The notes under the pieces: model-generated
Databases searched by the model: none
What the model saw: the letters and a program-made list of their open reading frames with translations, nothing else
What the model was told of the DNA's origin: nothing
Assembly: GCF_019175385.1 (NCBI RefSeq)
Contig: NC_083340.1
Span: 14,954,336-15,018,335 of the forward strand
Origin: Lycium barbarum
Taxonomy: Eukaryota > Streptophyta > Magnoliopsida > Solanales > Solanaceae
Length of the DNA stretch: 64,000 nt
Direction: 5' to 3'
Shown here: positions 12,441-24,992 of the stretch, piece by piece
Position numbering within the stretch: position 1 is the stretch's first letter
Layout of the letters: each line of letters starts with the position of its first letter
Program-made: the position numbers and the translations under genes

Positions 12441-12829
12441 AAAAATTAACTTAAGGGAAAGGGAATTACCTTTTTGGAGTGCAGTCTTTGGTCGAGTTCG
12501 AACTTGGAGATCCTTTTGCTCCTCAAACCCACGATTCAGCCACAAAATAAAGAAAGTACTTTAAAATTTTAACTTAAACTCGAAGATCGAAGTTTCAAAG
12601 CAGTTATTTGCCAAAACTCAAAGGAATCGAGTTTTTGAGTGAATATTTGTGAATATCCAATTTTAGGTCTCTCAAAAATGTGAGTTGGGAGTTCTTTATA
12701 TAAAACCCCAAATTGAATCCAAACCCTAAAAAAATCGATGTGGGACTGAACCCAGCACTATGAGTAGTCTCCAGTTCCTCAACATTCAAAGCCAAGATTA
12801 AAGCAATACAAAGCATGAAGGGTCAACAT
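12440..12829 (-). promoter_or_regulatory. Ogre/Tat-like LTR promoter and leader with splice donor
   Basis: On the - strand a possible LTR start TGTTGACCC (12829) is followed by a TATA box TATATAAAG (12702-12694), a leader and a splice donor context CTGCACTCCAAAAAGGTAA (GT at 12469-12468). The same order and a very similar donor occur in the LTRs at 2382 and 50072. Some 270 nt around the TATA box can be read as an ORF, but it is not conserved and I treat it as leader. Confidence 0.45.
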
Positions 12830-13035
12830 TTTTCATTTTTTACTATGATAATTAAAAAGAACAGATAATACTCATCGTCGTCAGTATTCACCTTACTTTT
12901 ACGGATGTCAAAAGTGGATTGAATATTATAAAAACTACTAAAATGTCTTAAACCATTCTTCCCATTGAAGACATAATTAAAAAATTAAAATATGTTTTCT
13001 TTAGAAATTTAAACTTTCAAGTGAGATGGTCACAT

Positions 13036-13223
13036 CAGGAGTGGAGGGAGGAAGGGCCAAGGGGTTCCATCCGAACCTCCTTCGGCGGAAATTACACTGT
13101 TTATACATGATTATAATTATTTTTTTATGTATATATAGCAGACGTGGAACCCTTTTGGCTTCTTCGTGTGTTTACTTTTTCATATTTTGAACCCTCGTAG
13201 TGAGAATTCTGACTCTATCACTG
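13036..13223. mobile_element. Old hAT-type MITE
   Basis: The element is related to the next one, sharing a GAACC-rich left part, a TATGTATATATAG centre and a right part with GAACCC and a degenerate TGACTCTATCACTG end. The flanks GGTCACAT (13028-13035) and GGTCAAAT (13224-13231) match at 7 of 8 bases, which fits an aged 8-bp target duplication. Confidence 0.6.
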
Positions 13224-13287
13224 GGTCAAATATGTCAACATAGTATTAAAGCAGACAAGTATCAGACCAATATGAGCGCACGTGTAC

Positions 13288-13463
13288 CATGGGCGGAGCT
13301 AAGTGTAACCGAGGGGGTTCAGCAGAAAATTACAGTGTATATTGAAGGTTAAAATTCTTTTTTTTATGTATATATGGTAGGTGTTGAACCCCCTTGGCTT
13401 CTTCGTATGTTTACTTCTTCATATTTTTGAACCCCCTTACAGAAAATCCTGGCTCCGCCACTG
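13288..13463. mobile_element. hAT-type MITE with 8-bp target duplication
   Basis: A 176-bp element with ends CATGGGCGGAGC and (reverse complement) CAGTGGCGGAGC, flanked by identical 8-bp copies of ACGTGTAC at 13280-13287 and 13464-13471. Terminal inverted repeats plus an 8-bp duplication indicate a non-autonomous hAT element. Confidence 0.85.
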
Positions 13464-13741
13464 ACGTGTACATATATTATATATAAAATATATATCCTTT
13501 TAACAAAAGGGAAAATCCACGGGAATATTAAATTTCTTCCAATTTCCTTTCACCATTTCAAGCATACAGTGACGATCATTAAGTGGCATGGATGCATGCA
13601 TTATTTACGGAAGATGCATTATTTACCAAACAAGATTTCATAAGTCGAAGCTCGAAAAATTATAGTCAAATCACAGAATCAACATAGCAAAATTATAATA
13701 GTATATGTATAGCTACGGGATTATATTATAGATACACTTGT

Positions 13742-16700
13742 GAACAGTGCTCCGATGGTGAACAGTGCTCCGGCGTGAACAGTACTCCGGCGTGGAACAG
13801 GTTTTTTTGTTTTTTGTTTTGAAATTGTTTTCACCTGGAGTTGGTACCTCTGGTGGCTCATATTAATTCATGTGTCTTTTAACCTTGTGAAATCTTTCCT
13901 GCTACACATTCTTGACTCTTGACTTTAAATTCTTGCCTTTATTCCTTTATCTTATAGTGCTATCTTTCTTGTCATAGTAACCTGACTTGCATATAGTCTC
14001 TTGATAATTGTTCTTTAGTATTGATTCTTGTTTGTTTTAGATAGATTTTTGATTTGATTTTATTCCCCTTAGTGGCTATAGTGAGTGATGGTAGACTAGG
14101 GTAAGGTTCTCGGTCGGGGACGAGGGCTAGGGTTAGAGGGGGTAAGTAGTGTCAAGGAGCGTCTAGGTTGAGAGTAGGGTCCTGGAACATTGGGACTTTG
14201 ACGGGGAAGTCTATAGAGCTAGTTAAGATTCTTAAGGAGAGGAAGATTAATATAGCTTGCATCCAGGAGACCAAATGGGTAGGATCTAAAGCTAAGGATG
14301 TGGACGGGTATAAGTTATGGTTCTCGGGTAAGTCAATGTATAGGAATGGGGTAGGTATTTTAGTAGATAGTGAGCTAAGGGACCAGGCCGTACAGGTTAG
14401 AAGGGTAAATGACCGGATGATGGCGGTTAAGTTAGTTGTGGAAGGGTTTACCTTGAACATTATTAGTGCTTACACGCCACAAGCGGGCTTGGACGAGGAG
14501 GAGAAGAGGCGCTTCTGGGAGGATTTGGATGAAGTAGTGGGAGGTATACCGCCCACCGAGAAGTTATTCATAGGAGGAGATTTCAATGGACACATCGGCT
14601 CAACCTCGGGGGGTTATGATGATGAGCATGGAGGTTTCAGCCTCGGAGTCAGGAATGGAGGAGGAGTCTCACTTCTGGATTTCGCTAAAGCCTTTGGATT
14701 GGTAGTAGCCAACTCGCGTTTCCCGAAGAGGGAGCAGCACTTGGTAACCTTTCGTAGTTCGACGGTTGCGACGCAGATAGACTTTTTGCTCCTTAAAAAA
14801 AAGGATAAAGGTCTTTGTAAAGACTGTAAGGTCATTCCGGGTGAGAACCTTACGACCCAACATAAGATTTTGGTGATGGATTTGGGGATTACGAGGAAGA
14901 AGAGAAAGAGGGTCGCGGATGACCTGCCAAGGATCAGGTGGGGGAGTCTGACTTTGTCGAGTGCCCAGGAAATGGGGGAGAAGTTTATGGCTATGGGGGA
15001 TTGGGAGAGTAGGTGGGACGCGAGCAGTATGTGGGATAGGACGGCGAGCTTCATTAGGGAAACAGCTAGAGATGTCCTAGGAGTCTCGAGAGGTCGCCAT
15101 GGTAGGCGACGTGAGGACTGGTGGTGGAATAGAGAAGTCCAGGAAAAGGTGGAAGCTAAGAAAGTGGCGTACACGAGGTTGGTAGACAGCAAAGATGAGG
15201 AGGAGAAGCGGACGAATAGGGAAACGTATAAGATTGCGAGAAAGGAAGCAAAGTTGGCAGTTTCGGCGGCAAAAACGGCAGCTTTCGAACGTCTATATGC
15301 AGAACTAGAGGAAAAAGGCGGGGATAAGAAGTTGTTCAGGCTAGCTAAGGTGAGGGAGAGAAAGGCACGGGACTTAGATCGAGTAAAGTGCGTCAAGGAC
15401 GAGGATGGAAAAGTATTGGTAGAGGAAGCTCTCATTAGACGGAGATGGCAGTCATACTTTTATAAACTCTTGAACGAGGAAGGTGAGAGAGACATTGTGT
15501 TGGGAGATTTGGAGTACTCTGAGAGGCGCCGCGACCTTGGGTATTGTAGGAGTATAAAGGTGGAGGAGGTTAAGGGTGTTGTTCGCAGGATGCGCAGGGG
15601 AAGAGCTACCGGTCCTGACGAGATCCCTGGGGAGTTTTGGAAGAGTGCGGGCAGGGCAGGTTTGGAGTGGTTGACTGGATTGTTTAATGTTATTTTTAAG
15701 ACGGCGAAGATGCCTGAGGAATGGAGGTGGAGTATGATGGTCCCTTTGTATAAGAACAAAGGTGATATTCAAAGTTGCAACAACTATAGAGGGATCAAGC
15801 TGATAAGCCACACTATGAAGGTGTGGGAAAGGGTGGTGGAGATGAGGGTGAGAAGAGGCGTGCCCATTTTAGAGAACCAGTTCGGATTCATGCCGGGGCG
15901 CTCGACTACAGAAGCCATCCATCTTGTGAGGAGACTGGTGGAGCAGTATAGGGAGAGGAAGAAGGACCTGCACATGGTTTTCTTCGACCTAGAAAAGGCT
16001 TACGACAAAGTGCCAAGAGAGGTTTTATGGAGATGCTTGGAGGCCAAAGGTGTACCTGTAGCGTACACTAGGGCGATCAAGGACATGTATGAGGGAGCCA
16101 AGACCAGGGTAGGGACAGTAGGAGGAGACTCGGAGTACTTTCCAGTGGAGATGGGGTTGCACCAAGGATCAGCTCTTAGCCCATTTTTATTTGCTCTAGT
16201 GATGGATTGTCTGACGCGGCGAATTCAAGGTGAGGTGCCATGGTGTATGTTATTTGCGGATGGCATAGTCTTGATCGACGAGACACGCAGCGGAGTGAAC
16301 GCTAAGCTGGAGGTCTGGAGACAAACTCTAGAGTCTAAAGGGTTCAAGTTGAGTAGGACCAAGACAGAGTACATGGAATGCAAGTTCAATGACGTGACAC
16401 ATGAGTCTGGCGTGGAAGTGAGGCTTGGTACTCAGGTCATCCCAAAGAAAAGAAGTTTCAAATATCTCGGGTTTATTATACAAGAAAATGGGAATATTGA
16501 TGACGATGTCTCACATCGTATTGGCGCAGGGTGGATGAAATGGAGGCTTGCTTCAGGAGTGTTGTGTGATAAGAAGGTTCCACTAAAACTTAAAGGCAGG
16601 TTCTACAAAGTGGTTGTGAGACCGACCTTGTTGTACGGGGCCGAGTGTTGGGCAATCAAGAGCTCTCATGTCCAAAAGATGAAAGTTGCGGAAATGAGAA

Positions 16701-17365
16701 TGCTGCGATGGATGTGTGGGCACACCAGGCAAGATAGGATTAGGAATGAAGATATCTGGGATAAGGTTAGAGTAGCATCAGTGGAGGACAAGATGAGAGA
16801 AGCGAGGCTGAGATGGTTTGAGTATGTGAGGAGGAGAGGCAGAGACGCTCCAGTGCGGAGGTGTGAGAGGTTAGCTATGGATGGTTTCAGACTAGGTCGG
16901 GGTAGGCCGAAAAAGTATTGGGGAGAGGTGCTGAGACAGGACATGGCGCAGGTTCAGCTTACCGAGGACATGACCCTAGATAGGAGGTTTTGGAGGACTC
17001 AGCTTAGGGTAGAAGGCTAGTAGGTAGTCGTTGTTTCGATCTATAGTCTATTGCCTTTTGTTTCTTGCTACTATATGTGGTTTCTTGTACTTCGATTATC
17101 TTATTTATCTGTGGTAGCTACTGTTCCCTTTTTTTCCAGACTGCTTTATTCTGACTTATTCGCCTTCTTTAGTTTCATTTGCATTCTGCTTTGAACTGTT
17201 TGTGCTTATCTAACCTTTCTCGTTGTGATTTCTCTTGAGCCGAGGGTCTTTCGGAAACAGCCTCCCTGTCTTCCGAGATAGGGGTATGGTCTGCGTACAC
17301 TTTACCCTCCCCAGACTTCACATTGTGGGATTTCACTGGGTATGTTGTTGTTGTTGTTGTTGTTG
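13742..17365 (+). mobile_element. Full-length RTE-clade LINE
   Basis: Flanked by a perfect 9-bp target duplication TACACTTGT at 13733-13741 and 17366-17374. The 5' end carries about 3.5 copies of a 17-18-bp unit starting GAACAGTGCTCCG (13742-13800). The single long ORF (14168-17020) is followed by a short 3' UTR ending GGGTATG(TTG)n at 17339-17365, the tail typical of plant RTE LINEs. Its length of about 3.6 kb fits an RTE element. An unbroken ORF and exact duplication suggest fairly recent insertion. Confidence 0.92.
14168..17020 (+). CDS. LINE ORF: AP-type endonuclease and reverse transcriptase (catalytic Asp lost)
   Basis: A 950-codon uninterrupted frame. Residues 1-240 are an exonuclease-endonuclease-phosphatase (APE-like) domain with the expected active-site positions: N7 (SWNIG), E34 (IQETKW), D138 and N140 (GGDFNGHIG), D205 (QIDF) and H232 (TQHK). 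These nick target DNA. Roughly residues 480-760 are the reverse transcriptase, with [32 protein letters not shown] and [10 protein letters not shown]. The catalytic FADD box reads FADG: residue 699 is Gly (GGC at 16262-16264), one base from the Asp codon GAC. Loss of this metal-binding Asp should abolish polymerisation. The frame has no ATG at its 5' end; the first possible start is TTG at 14168. An in-frame TAG lies at 14147-14149 and a TAA further upstream, so the native start codon may be mutated. Confidence 0.93.
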   Translation: MRVGSWNIGTLTGKSIELVKILKERKINIACIQETKWVGSKAKDVDGYKLWFSGKSMYRNGVGILVDSELRDQAVQVRRVNDRMMAVKLVVEGFTLNIISAYTPQAGLDEEEKRRFWEDLDEVVGGIPPTEKLFIGGDFNGHIGSTSGGYDDEHGGFSLGVRNGGGVSLLDFAKAFGLVVANSRFPKREQHLVTFRSSTVATQIDFLLLKKKDKGLCKDCKVIPGENLTTQHKILVMDLGITRKKRKRVADDLPRIRWGSLTLSSAQEMGEKFMAMGDWESRWDASSMWDRTASFIRETARDVLGVSRGRHGRRREDWWWNREVQEKVEAKKVAYTRLVDSKDEEEKRTNRETYKIARKEAKLAVSAAKTAAFERLYAELEEKGGDKKLFRLAKVRERKARDLDRVKCVKDEDGKVLVEEALIRRRWQSYFYKLLNEEGERDIVLGDLEYSERRRDLGYCRSIKVEEVKGVVRRMRRGRATGPDEIPGEFWKSAGRAGLEWLTGLFNVIFKTAKMPEEWRWSMMVPLYKNKGDIQSCNNYRGIKLISHTMKVWERVVEMRVRRGVPILENQFGFMPGRSTTEAIHLVRRLVEQYRERKKDLHMVFFDLEKAYDKVPREVLWRCLEAKGVPVAYTRAIKDMYEGAKTRVGTVGGDSEYFPVEMGLHQGSALSPFLFALVMDCLTRRIQGEVPWCMLFADGIVLIDETRSGVNAKLEVWRQTLESKGFKLSRTKTEYMECKFNDVTHESGVEVRLGTQVIPKKRSFKYLGFIIQENGNIDDDVSHRIGAGWMKWRLASGVLCDKKVPLKLKGRFYKVVVRPTLLYGAECWAIKSSHVQKMKVAEMRMLRWMCGHTRQDRIRNEDIWDKVRVASVEDKMREARLRWFEYVRRRGRDAPVRRCERLAMDGFRLGRGRPKKYWGEVLRQDMAQVQLTEDMTLDRRFWRTQLRVEG

Positions 17366-17374
17366 TACACTTGT

Positions 17375-17665
17375 TACATGATGAGGATTGAGGATCCTCA
17401 ACTGATGTCCGATAAGCATGACTTCGATTCGTTTCTTTTGCGTGTGTATTCCAGTCAAAATTGTTAAGTTAATTTGTGGATGGACATTAACTTGCATACA
17501 TAACAAATTTGTTAAGTTATTTAATGAAACTTTGATAGTAAGCATATGCATATATATATATGCATGGTTCTGTGGATATGTTCATCAATGTGAATCATCA
17601 AATTCGTGCATTTATTGATCGTTATATGCATAGCCCACATGTGGATGTTGCTGAAATAGCTTATA
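17375..17665. other. Noncoding spacer
   Basis: LINE 3' flank. It contains an AT palindrome around GCATATATATATATGC (17547-17562). No gene seen. Confidence 0.5.
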
Positions 17666-17898
17666 TTCCCTCCATTTCAATTTTTTTTTACTTTCTATTT
17701 TGGTCTGTTTTTTAAAAAATTCTTAATTTGACAATTCTTTAATATCAACATTTACGTGGCATATTTAAGGCTACAAAATTAAATAGGATTTTGGTACATT
17801 TTATAAATCATTAATGTAAGACCATAAAATTTAAAAGTGTATTTTATTAAATTCCGTGTCTAGTCACGTTAACAAATAAATTGAAACTGAGTGAGTAC
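17666..17898. mobile_element. Stowaway-like MITE
   Basis: The ends TTCCCTCCATTTCAATTT and (reverse complement) TACTCACTCAGTTTCAATTT form imperfect terminal inverted repeats of the CTCCCTCC-type used by Stowaway (Tc1/mariner) MITEs, with TA at both flanks. About 230 bp, AT-rich, no ORF. Confidence 0.6.
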
Positions 17899-18502
17899 TA
17901 CTTACTACGTACCCAATTGTTAATTAAATGATAAAAGAATTTAACTCACAGTTCCACACTCTTTAATTAGCAATTCCAACTCGCAACTTATAATCCTATC
18001 CAATCGATCTTTTACTAATTTCTCATTCAAAGTTCTGCAGCCTACATTAAACTTCTTAGTTACACAACATATAGAAGATAAAGCCTACACCCTATGCACC
18101 ATTCAACATCACATCTATATATTACTTCTTTGTTTTTGAGATATACCAATGGGAATCAACGAACAACAGCTAAAGGATAAAAGATCAATTAAACTAGGAT
18201 TTAATTAGTCGGTTAGGAATATATTTGAAAGAATAATGTATCTTCCCCGCTAATTGCTTTAATGCACGTTAAAAGGAAGCTTTTAACAACTCCCTAAACC
18301 ATGGCCAATGAGCCGACAGATTTTCACTAAAGTTGGTTGTAGCTTCCAACAAGTTTGTATAGTCTGAAAAGGACATTAGAGTTAGTTAAGCAATTCATAA
18401 ACTGATATAATAAAATAATTTTACAGGTTAATTGAGTAATTCCATATAATTGTTCATAATTAATGAAATTAATAACCTAGAAAACAGGATAGATCAGATA
18501 AT
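17899..18502. other. AT-rich noncoding spacer
   Basis: I see no gene or recognisable repeat in this stretch. Confidence 0.5.
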
Positions 18503-18734
18503 TGTTGATTCTCTCACATCAGTTATGGGATGGGTGTTTGACTTCTTATAAGGACTTCGGCAATTCCTCTACCCATGAGCTAGCTTTTGGGGTTGTTAGG
18601 CCCACGGTCCATTTTTTTTTATAATATGATATCAAAGTCAGGCTCATCTCAATTCATAGTTCACCCAATGTTGGGCCCCATCTTATATCATCCATGCTCC
18701 AGATATCCAGTCCCAGGTGCGCGCACATGTGTGT

Positions 18735-18765
<31 letters not shown>

Positions 18766-18850
18766 GGGGGGTTTGATTCTCCCACATCGGTTGTGAGAAG
18801 GGTGTTTGAGACTTCTTATATGAACTTGGGCAATTCTCCCCTCATTAGCA
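18503..18850 (+). mobile_element. TRIM (miniature LTR retrotransposon) with (GT)n-G23 tract
   Basis: A first LTR (about 18503-18626) begins TGTTGATTCTCTCACATC. It is followed by TGATATCAAAGTCA (18627-18640), a degenerate form of the initiator tRNA-Met PBS TGGTATCAGAGCCA. After about 110 bp of noncoding internal DNA comes (GT)n and a run of 23 G (18749-18771), where the polypurine tract should be. A second LTR copy (from 18772, TTTGATTCTCCCACATC) is then truncated near 18850. The small size, PBS and lack of ORFs identify a TRIM. Confidence 0.7.
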
Positions 18851-21800
18851 ACCCAGTTGCTCATGTTATATGTGTATTGAATACAACACGCGAACGATTT
18901 TTTTTTTTTTACAACGCGTAATTCTATTTGATAGTATGATCTTTTTTTACACTGTCAGTGTATTTAAGGAGTGTTAGTTGGTATATGACGTAAGCCATTT
19001 CCAAAAAATGTTTAAATGATCACAAAAAAAGGTCATTTTCTAATGTTGATTATCGAACACATTTTCCATCAAAAGTGGAAAATGATAAACTTCTCTCCCT
19101 TATGGGTGAAAGTCATTGTCCTTAAGAAAATATAAACTTTTAACCTTATATTATTTGTTATAATTAACATTTAGATACTATTATTATTCTTTAGAACTCA
19201 AAATTTTCATGAAAGCACTCTTTGATTTGAAATATTATTATTAACTTTTAATATATATTTTCCCCAAGAAAATATTTTGCCACTCATCAATAAATTAAAA
19301 TACCGGAAAGATAATTTTTAGGGAAAATTATTATTATGATATTTATTAGACAAGATCCGAATCTCCCGCTCTTAATTCAACTTAGAGCGAAAGTTGAATC
19401 TATCAGTGCAAGTTACTTTATTCTTTCTTATCCATCAGGTTTAGACTGATATCACGGCAACTATTGGTGAATCAACAGTTATATATGTAACCATTATTGT
19501 GTATCCTTGATATTCTTTTTATTTTATTGTCTCTGAAGCGTATTTTATTTTCTGTACGTTGTTAGACTAGGTCATGGATAGAACTTTAATGTTCTAGATA
19601 AAGTATAGTAGTAAAAATCATTAACTTATGAAGCAGCTGCTGTTTAGTTATAACGGATTTGAAAAAGAATTTTGATATTATTCAAGATAATCTTAATTAA
19701 GAACAAATATATACACCTAATTAAGGAAAGAGTGAGGAACCTGTAGCCATATGACATGAGTGGTCGAACATCTGCAAGATTTTGTGGAAGTGGCCAATTA
19801 AGAGGTAAAAGTTGCTGTATTTCCTCTAGGCCGACAAACTCATCAAATTATTCATTAACAAAAATCAAAAGGTCAAAGCCAGAGTTTATATTTAAGAACA
19901 TTTGAAAAATATTGAGTTATAATTCAATAAGGTTTAATTAATATATTGTTCTACCAGCTTCTCCGCTAAACCTTATCGTAATTTTAATATTGCTTTGTAA
20001 AATGTCAAAGATAGTGAATAAACATGGTTCAATCTGAAAAATTGACAGTCATGAAAATGGGGAATTGACCTCTAAGAAATCTCTTTTAGAAAGGGAAAAG
20101 CCCTTATCCCCTGAAATTAAATCAATAGTTAGGTAGTAAATTCCAACCAAAAACTTTGGATTCATGTATTTCGAATGCTATCCATGGCATAAATTTTCAC
20201 ACATTGATGTACTTTTTTTACGCTTTCCTTACACGGTTAGATTTGTATTTAAATTAAATGAAATAAAGAAAAAGAGAAGAATTCCCACCTTATTCCTAAC
20301 ACCCTCATTGACTAACAAACCAGATATGATGTCAACGTACTTTATAATTTCAAACCATTATTTAACTTGTTGTTACTTGTAATTCAAATTCTTTTTACTT
20401 GCCCCCTAAGAACTTATGTGTCAATATTATTTATCTCCATAAGAAACATATAGCATCGCCAGTGTTTGGTCAAACTTAGCAAAAGCCTAGCATTTCAATT
20501 ACATATAGAACATTTTCAGGGACTCTGATAACAAATTAAAGTGCATATTTCAGCAAAATTAATTGTCAAGTATATATCACACAAGAGGATAAAGTTAGAG
20601 AATGTCACTTGACCTAGTTTGGTCATATCCTACATATTTGTAAACCTCCAGATGCACAAATCTGCAGGTGTGAAACCATAGTGATTGATTGAATATACGT
20701 GCTAAATTAATTAAAAGAGGTCGAGGAAAATCTAAATTACAATAAATAACGTGTCCCGGAGAGCTAGAATCTTTTGACACTCATGCAGAGCTTAGTGAAA
20801 TATAGAGCAAATTAAAAAGAAAAAAGATCCATATCTATTGGCTATACCAACTAGTTAGAATGAATGCTTAGTCATGTGGTACGCTCTCTTACATTAGGTC
20901 AAATATGTCTACCATAAGAATGTCGAATACTAATTGTAGTGTTAGAAAGAATCCAAATTATGAAGAGAACTAATAGAATGGCATGAATAGCTAAGATTCA
21001 TATAATCGATCCAAATCAAGAAGCTTGGAATTGAGATAATAGTATAATTGTTTAATTGGTGAATTGTTACATAAATAGATGGTACGGATCAACCATGAAT
21101 CACGTTTCTCTCAACTTTTCTATGATATGTACGTGACTTCCATTTTTGTACATGTTCCTATTAAATATTGCATTAGGATTGACGAAGAAGACATAAAAGA
21201 ATATATTCAAAGCTCTTAATAGTGGAGAGGGTGATGAACTATCCAAGAGCCACATTCAAAGTACAGGTTATAACCTTAGAGACACTTTCAACATTTGAAA
21301 GAAAATAGTGTCGAAGCTCGCTAGATATGATAAGGTATACAAAGTGACAAAAATAGTGACAATTTCGATGATGCTTTTGAGAGGATTAAAATATATATAT
21401 AACTATCGCAATCAAAGAATTGAAAGTAGCCAATAGAGACCTAATCATTGACAATATTTGGTTCAAACAAATACTACAACTTTAGTCATTTGAGAATTAA
21501 TTATCGCTGAAATATAAATAATTTTGATTAATTTTGAGTACATTTCAACAATTTCATTGATGCAGCAAAATGTTCAACCCGTACTTCACCTGCTTCCCAT
21601 TCATTTTGAGTATATTGAACAGAAAAAAATGACTCATGACATTCAACTAGCTTCCCCAAAGCTTTCTTCATCACCAGATAGTCATTGACGCAATAAGGCC
21701 TGAAAACCTCTTCTACCTAATCAGTTGAACCATCAGATGAAATTTCGAATTTAACTTATATTCATTGGCTTTTTTTTTAACTCTATTAGTGGTATTTAAC

Positions 21801-22574
21801 TTTTTATATTACCTTATTTCAGATAGCCAGTTTCGTGTATTGTGAATAATTATATTTAAATGACCTATAATTTTTATATATTAAGCTCTTAAATCTTTGT
21901 AGTTAACAATAGGGGAAGTGATTTGTTGCAATATGTATGTTTTGCAAGATAAATTCAAAAAGTTCAACATGTCTCCTGGATGAGTCTCATCAGTGTATCA
22001 GTTTAGAGGATCAAGGAGCATTTACTTGGATAAATTGATCAGAAAAGACAGGTAGGTAAATGATCCAGTGGCATGAAACTCAAGAGAAAGGAACATAAGT
22101 GTTTTGTTTGCATATGATTTATTAATGCTCAAAGAACTTTTATTTATTTCTGTCTTCTGGAATTAGTAATAATTGGTAATGTGGGGTAACCAAAAGCACA
22201 AATAGTACTGATTGACTTCTGCAACTAAGATCCAAAATCAGCCACCATTTCTTGGAGCAACATACTTAATTATGTTATGCAAATAATAATTAAACGAACC
22301 AAGTAATCAGTTAGATGAAGAAAAAAACCTGAAAAATACTGCTTCCTCTCCTAAAATATTTCACACTTTTTACTTCTCGTGATTCTAACTAAAACTCAAC
22401 TGGAAATCGGTACAGATTGATCCTTGAAAAGGGAAAATTGTTGTCCAATAATGAATGACATATTCAGAATTTAAATTTGATAGGTTCAATATTTAGATTC
22501 TTACCACCAAGCCTGTTATGATTTTTAAATTATGGGTTCAAATTTAAAATATTTTTTGAGATTGTAGTAATTTT
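18851..22574. other. Long AT-rich intergenic region
   Basis: No ORF longer than about 70 codons, no convincing splice-linked coding, and no repeat I recognise. Confidence 0.5.
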
Positions 22575-22812
22575 TCATTTATGCGAATTGCCCTTCTTTG
22601 GGGTGGTCTTTAAATTTTGCCCCTCATATTTGTGGTCTTTAAATTTTGCTCTTCGGCTAAAACCCATGGATTCCTGGTTCGAACCCCTGCTCAGTCAAAA
22701 AAAAAATTAAAAAAATTCGCAAGGCAGAGTTTGAATTACGCTATGCCCCCACTGGTAGACTTTTAATTATGTTTAACTAAAAGTCTGCCGGAGAGGGCAG
22801 ACTTTGCCTTGA

Positions 22813-22860
<48 letters not shown>

Positions 22861-23395
22861 TTTTTTTGTTACTTTTCAAGGTAAATTTTTAGTTATGCCT
22901 TAACTAAAAGTGTGCCCCATAAGACATAACTAAAAGTATACCCCATAAGGCGGAACTTTTCCTTAAGGCATAACTAAAAGTTTGCCTTATAAGACAAAGT
23001 CTATGCCTTAAGGAAAAGTTCTTGCCTTATGGGGTATACTTTTGGTTATGCCTTAATAAAAGTCTTCCCCATAAGGCATAACTAAACAATGCTTTAAGGA
23101 AAAGTTCTGCCTTATGGGGCAAACTTTTAGTTATGCCGGATCCGGCATAACTTTAGTTTTTCTTTAAGGATTGTATGCCGGATTCGGCATACACGCCCCC
23201 AGCCCTGCCTTGCGAAGTTATTTTTTTATTTTACGCCTGAGCGGGAGTTCGAACTCAGAACCTCAAGTCTTCGCCCACCTTTCCAAGCGAAGGGCAAAAT
23301 TTAAAGACCACAAATATGAGGGGCAAAATTTAAAGACCACAAATTTGAGGGGCAAAATTTAAAGACCACCCCAAAAGAAGGGCAATCCGCGCAAA
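22575..23395. mobile_element. Inverted-repeat DNA element, about 0.8 kb
   Basis: The left end GCCCTTCTTTGGGGTGGTCT matches the reverse complement of the right end, where AGACCACCCC is followed by AAAAGAAGGGC. Both arms continue with repeated TCTTTAAATTTTGC blocks. Inside are further small inverted repeats built on TAAGGCATAACTAAAAGT and a (TA)n run at about 22819-22852. No transposase ORF, so it is non-autonomous. I could not fix a target duplication, so the superfamily is uncertain. A diverged arm-like fragment occurs at about 34550-34625. Confidence 0.65.
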
Positions 23396-24806
23396 AAAAT
23401 GATATATATACACACTAGTGACATTTGGTCTGTGCTAAGCCGGGCCCAAACCAATATTAAGAGTTAAATTTGCAATCTTTTTCAGTCCGTTCTTTTTGGC
23501 ATTAAGCTATTGAAAAAATAGTTCAACAGTTTCTGCAAATTCTTAAAAATAAAATCATAATTTGAGAGTTAAAGAAGAACAATTTTCTTATTCTAGAGTT
23601 TCTTTTTGTTTTTCAAATAAATGTGTGATATAAAAATACCTCTTCTTTTTATTTTAATGAAATTTTTTTAGAGTATACATTTCAATATCTCAAATTGAGT
23701 TTGACTATATGTAGGATTACCTTTCCTTAATCTTTGTGAATTAAATCAATAGATATTGACCAACCAACTTATCATAGAAAGATATTTTGATATTCAAGAA
23801 ATGCTAACATAATTTTCAACATCCCATAAGTAAGGATACTATGATTTGTTAATAGCGGAGAAGTGATAGACATATACATGCAAAATGTGCAACAAAATGA
23901 TACATCAGTTAGCAGGAGTCTACAGATGAAGCTTATCATTTATTTACAAATTCTCTTCTTTATTTTTCTTTAATGTTTTGGGTATTTCAACCTTTGTTGC
24001 AATTATATTTTAACTAACTTTGAAGCTCAAAACAAAGTATCTTGGTTCATTCTCTTGTTTAGACATTCCTAGAAGAAAAATAAACGCAAGCGTCAATTTT
24101 AAGCTGAAAGTAATAACTAACAGAAAACTACTATCCTCAAACCATTATTGATAGCAAGCTCATCATATAAGAATTCGATTGATTGGTCATGAGAATGCCT
24201 AAGTCCAAAACCTCTCGAGGAATGTCATAATCAATGGTAGTACTGGAATCTATACTTTTTTATTCAGCAAATAACATTCCAAATTTCTATTTTAATTAAC
24301 CCATTCCATAAGACGGATTCATCAAACACTGAATATGTGCAATGTCAAATGTGTTTTAATCTCTTAATACATTTATATCATAGTGCAATATGTGGAAGTC
24401 CAAGAAAAATAAAAAGCTTATAAGTCTCATACTCTTTTGTTTAACTTGAAAAAGTAAACCTATACTGAATGCAATTCCATAACGTTTACTGTAACTTAAT
24501 ATTTACAAATAGTTATTCTCAATTATTATAAATATAATAACACGTTTTCACAATACAACGCGAAATCATGTATCCAGGAAAAGTGGAACTTATCTAATAA
24601 CTATTAGTTTTTAATATTGATATTATTTTCTGTATAAAAAAATATTTGGCTTTTATTAGTGGGATCATCAGAAATAGAGTAAAAGTTGTGATGGCTCTTT
24701 TAATAATTTTTCAAAAGATATTAAGTAAGATTTTAGATTAATATACAGTTTCGGTTTGATTAAATTACCCAAAAAATCTCATATATGATGCAACGTACTT
24801 TTTTTG
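23396..24806. other. AT-rich intergenic DNA
   Basis: No gene or recognisable repeat seen. Confidence 0.5.
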
Positions 24807-24992
24807 TCTCAATTTATATGGTACTTTTCGTTTTTCAAGATTTAAACTATGTGAACTTTGACCAACATTTTAAAACGTATTTATTGATGATATTGATATA
24901 ATAAGAGTTGCAACTTGTTGTATTTAATTCAATTTAACTTAAAATAAAATCAAATTGACTCTCGATAAATAAAAAGTATCACATAAATTGAG
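24807..24992. mobile_element. Short MITE with CTCAATTTAT termini
   Basis: CTCAATTTATATGGTACTTT at the left pairs with AAAGTATCACATAAATTGAG at the right, giving 20-bp inverted termini with few mismatches. The element is about 190 bp with no ORF. It resembles Stowaway-type MITEs and lies about 0.6 kb upstream of the MYB start codon. Confidence 0.5.

Noticed and set aside
14614..15435. 273-codon - strand ORF
   Set aside because: It is antisense to the LINE ORF and Ser/Leu/Arg-rich, as expected for a shadow of a long coding frame.
20164..20382. 72-codon ORF in the long intergenic region
   Set aside because: Isolated, AT-rich, with no domain or splice context.
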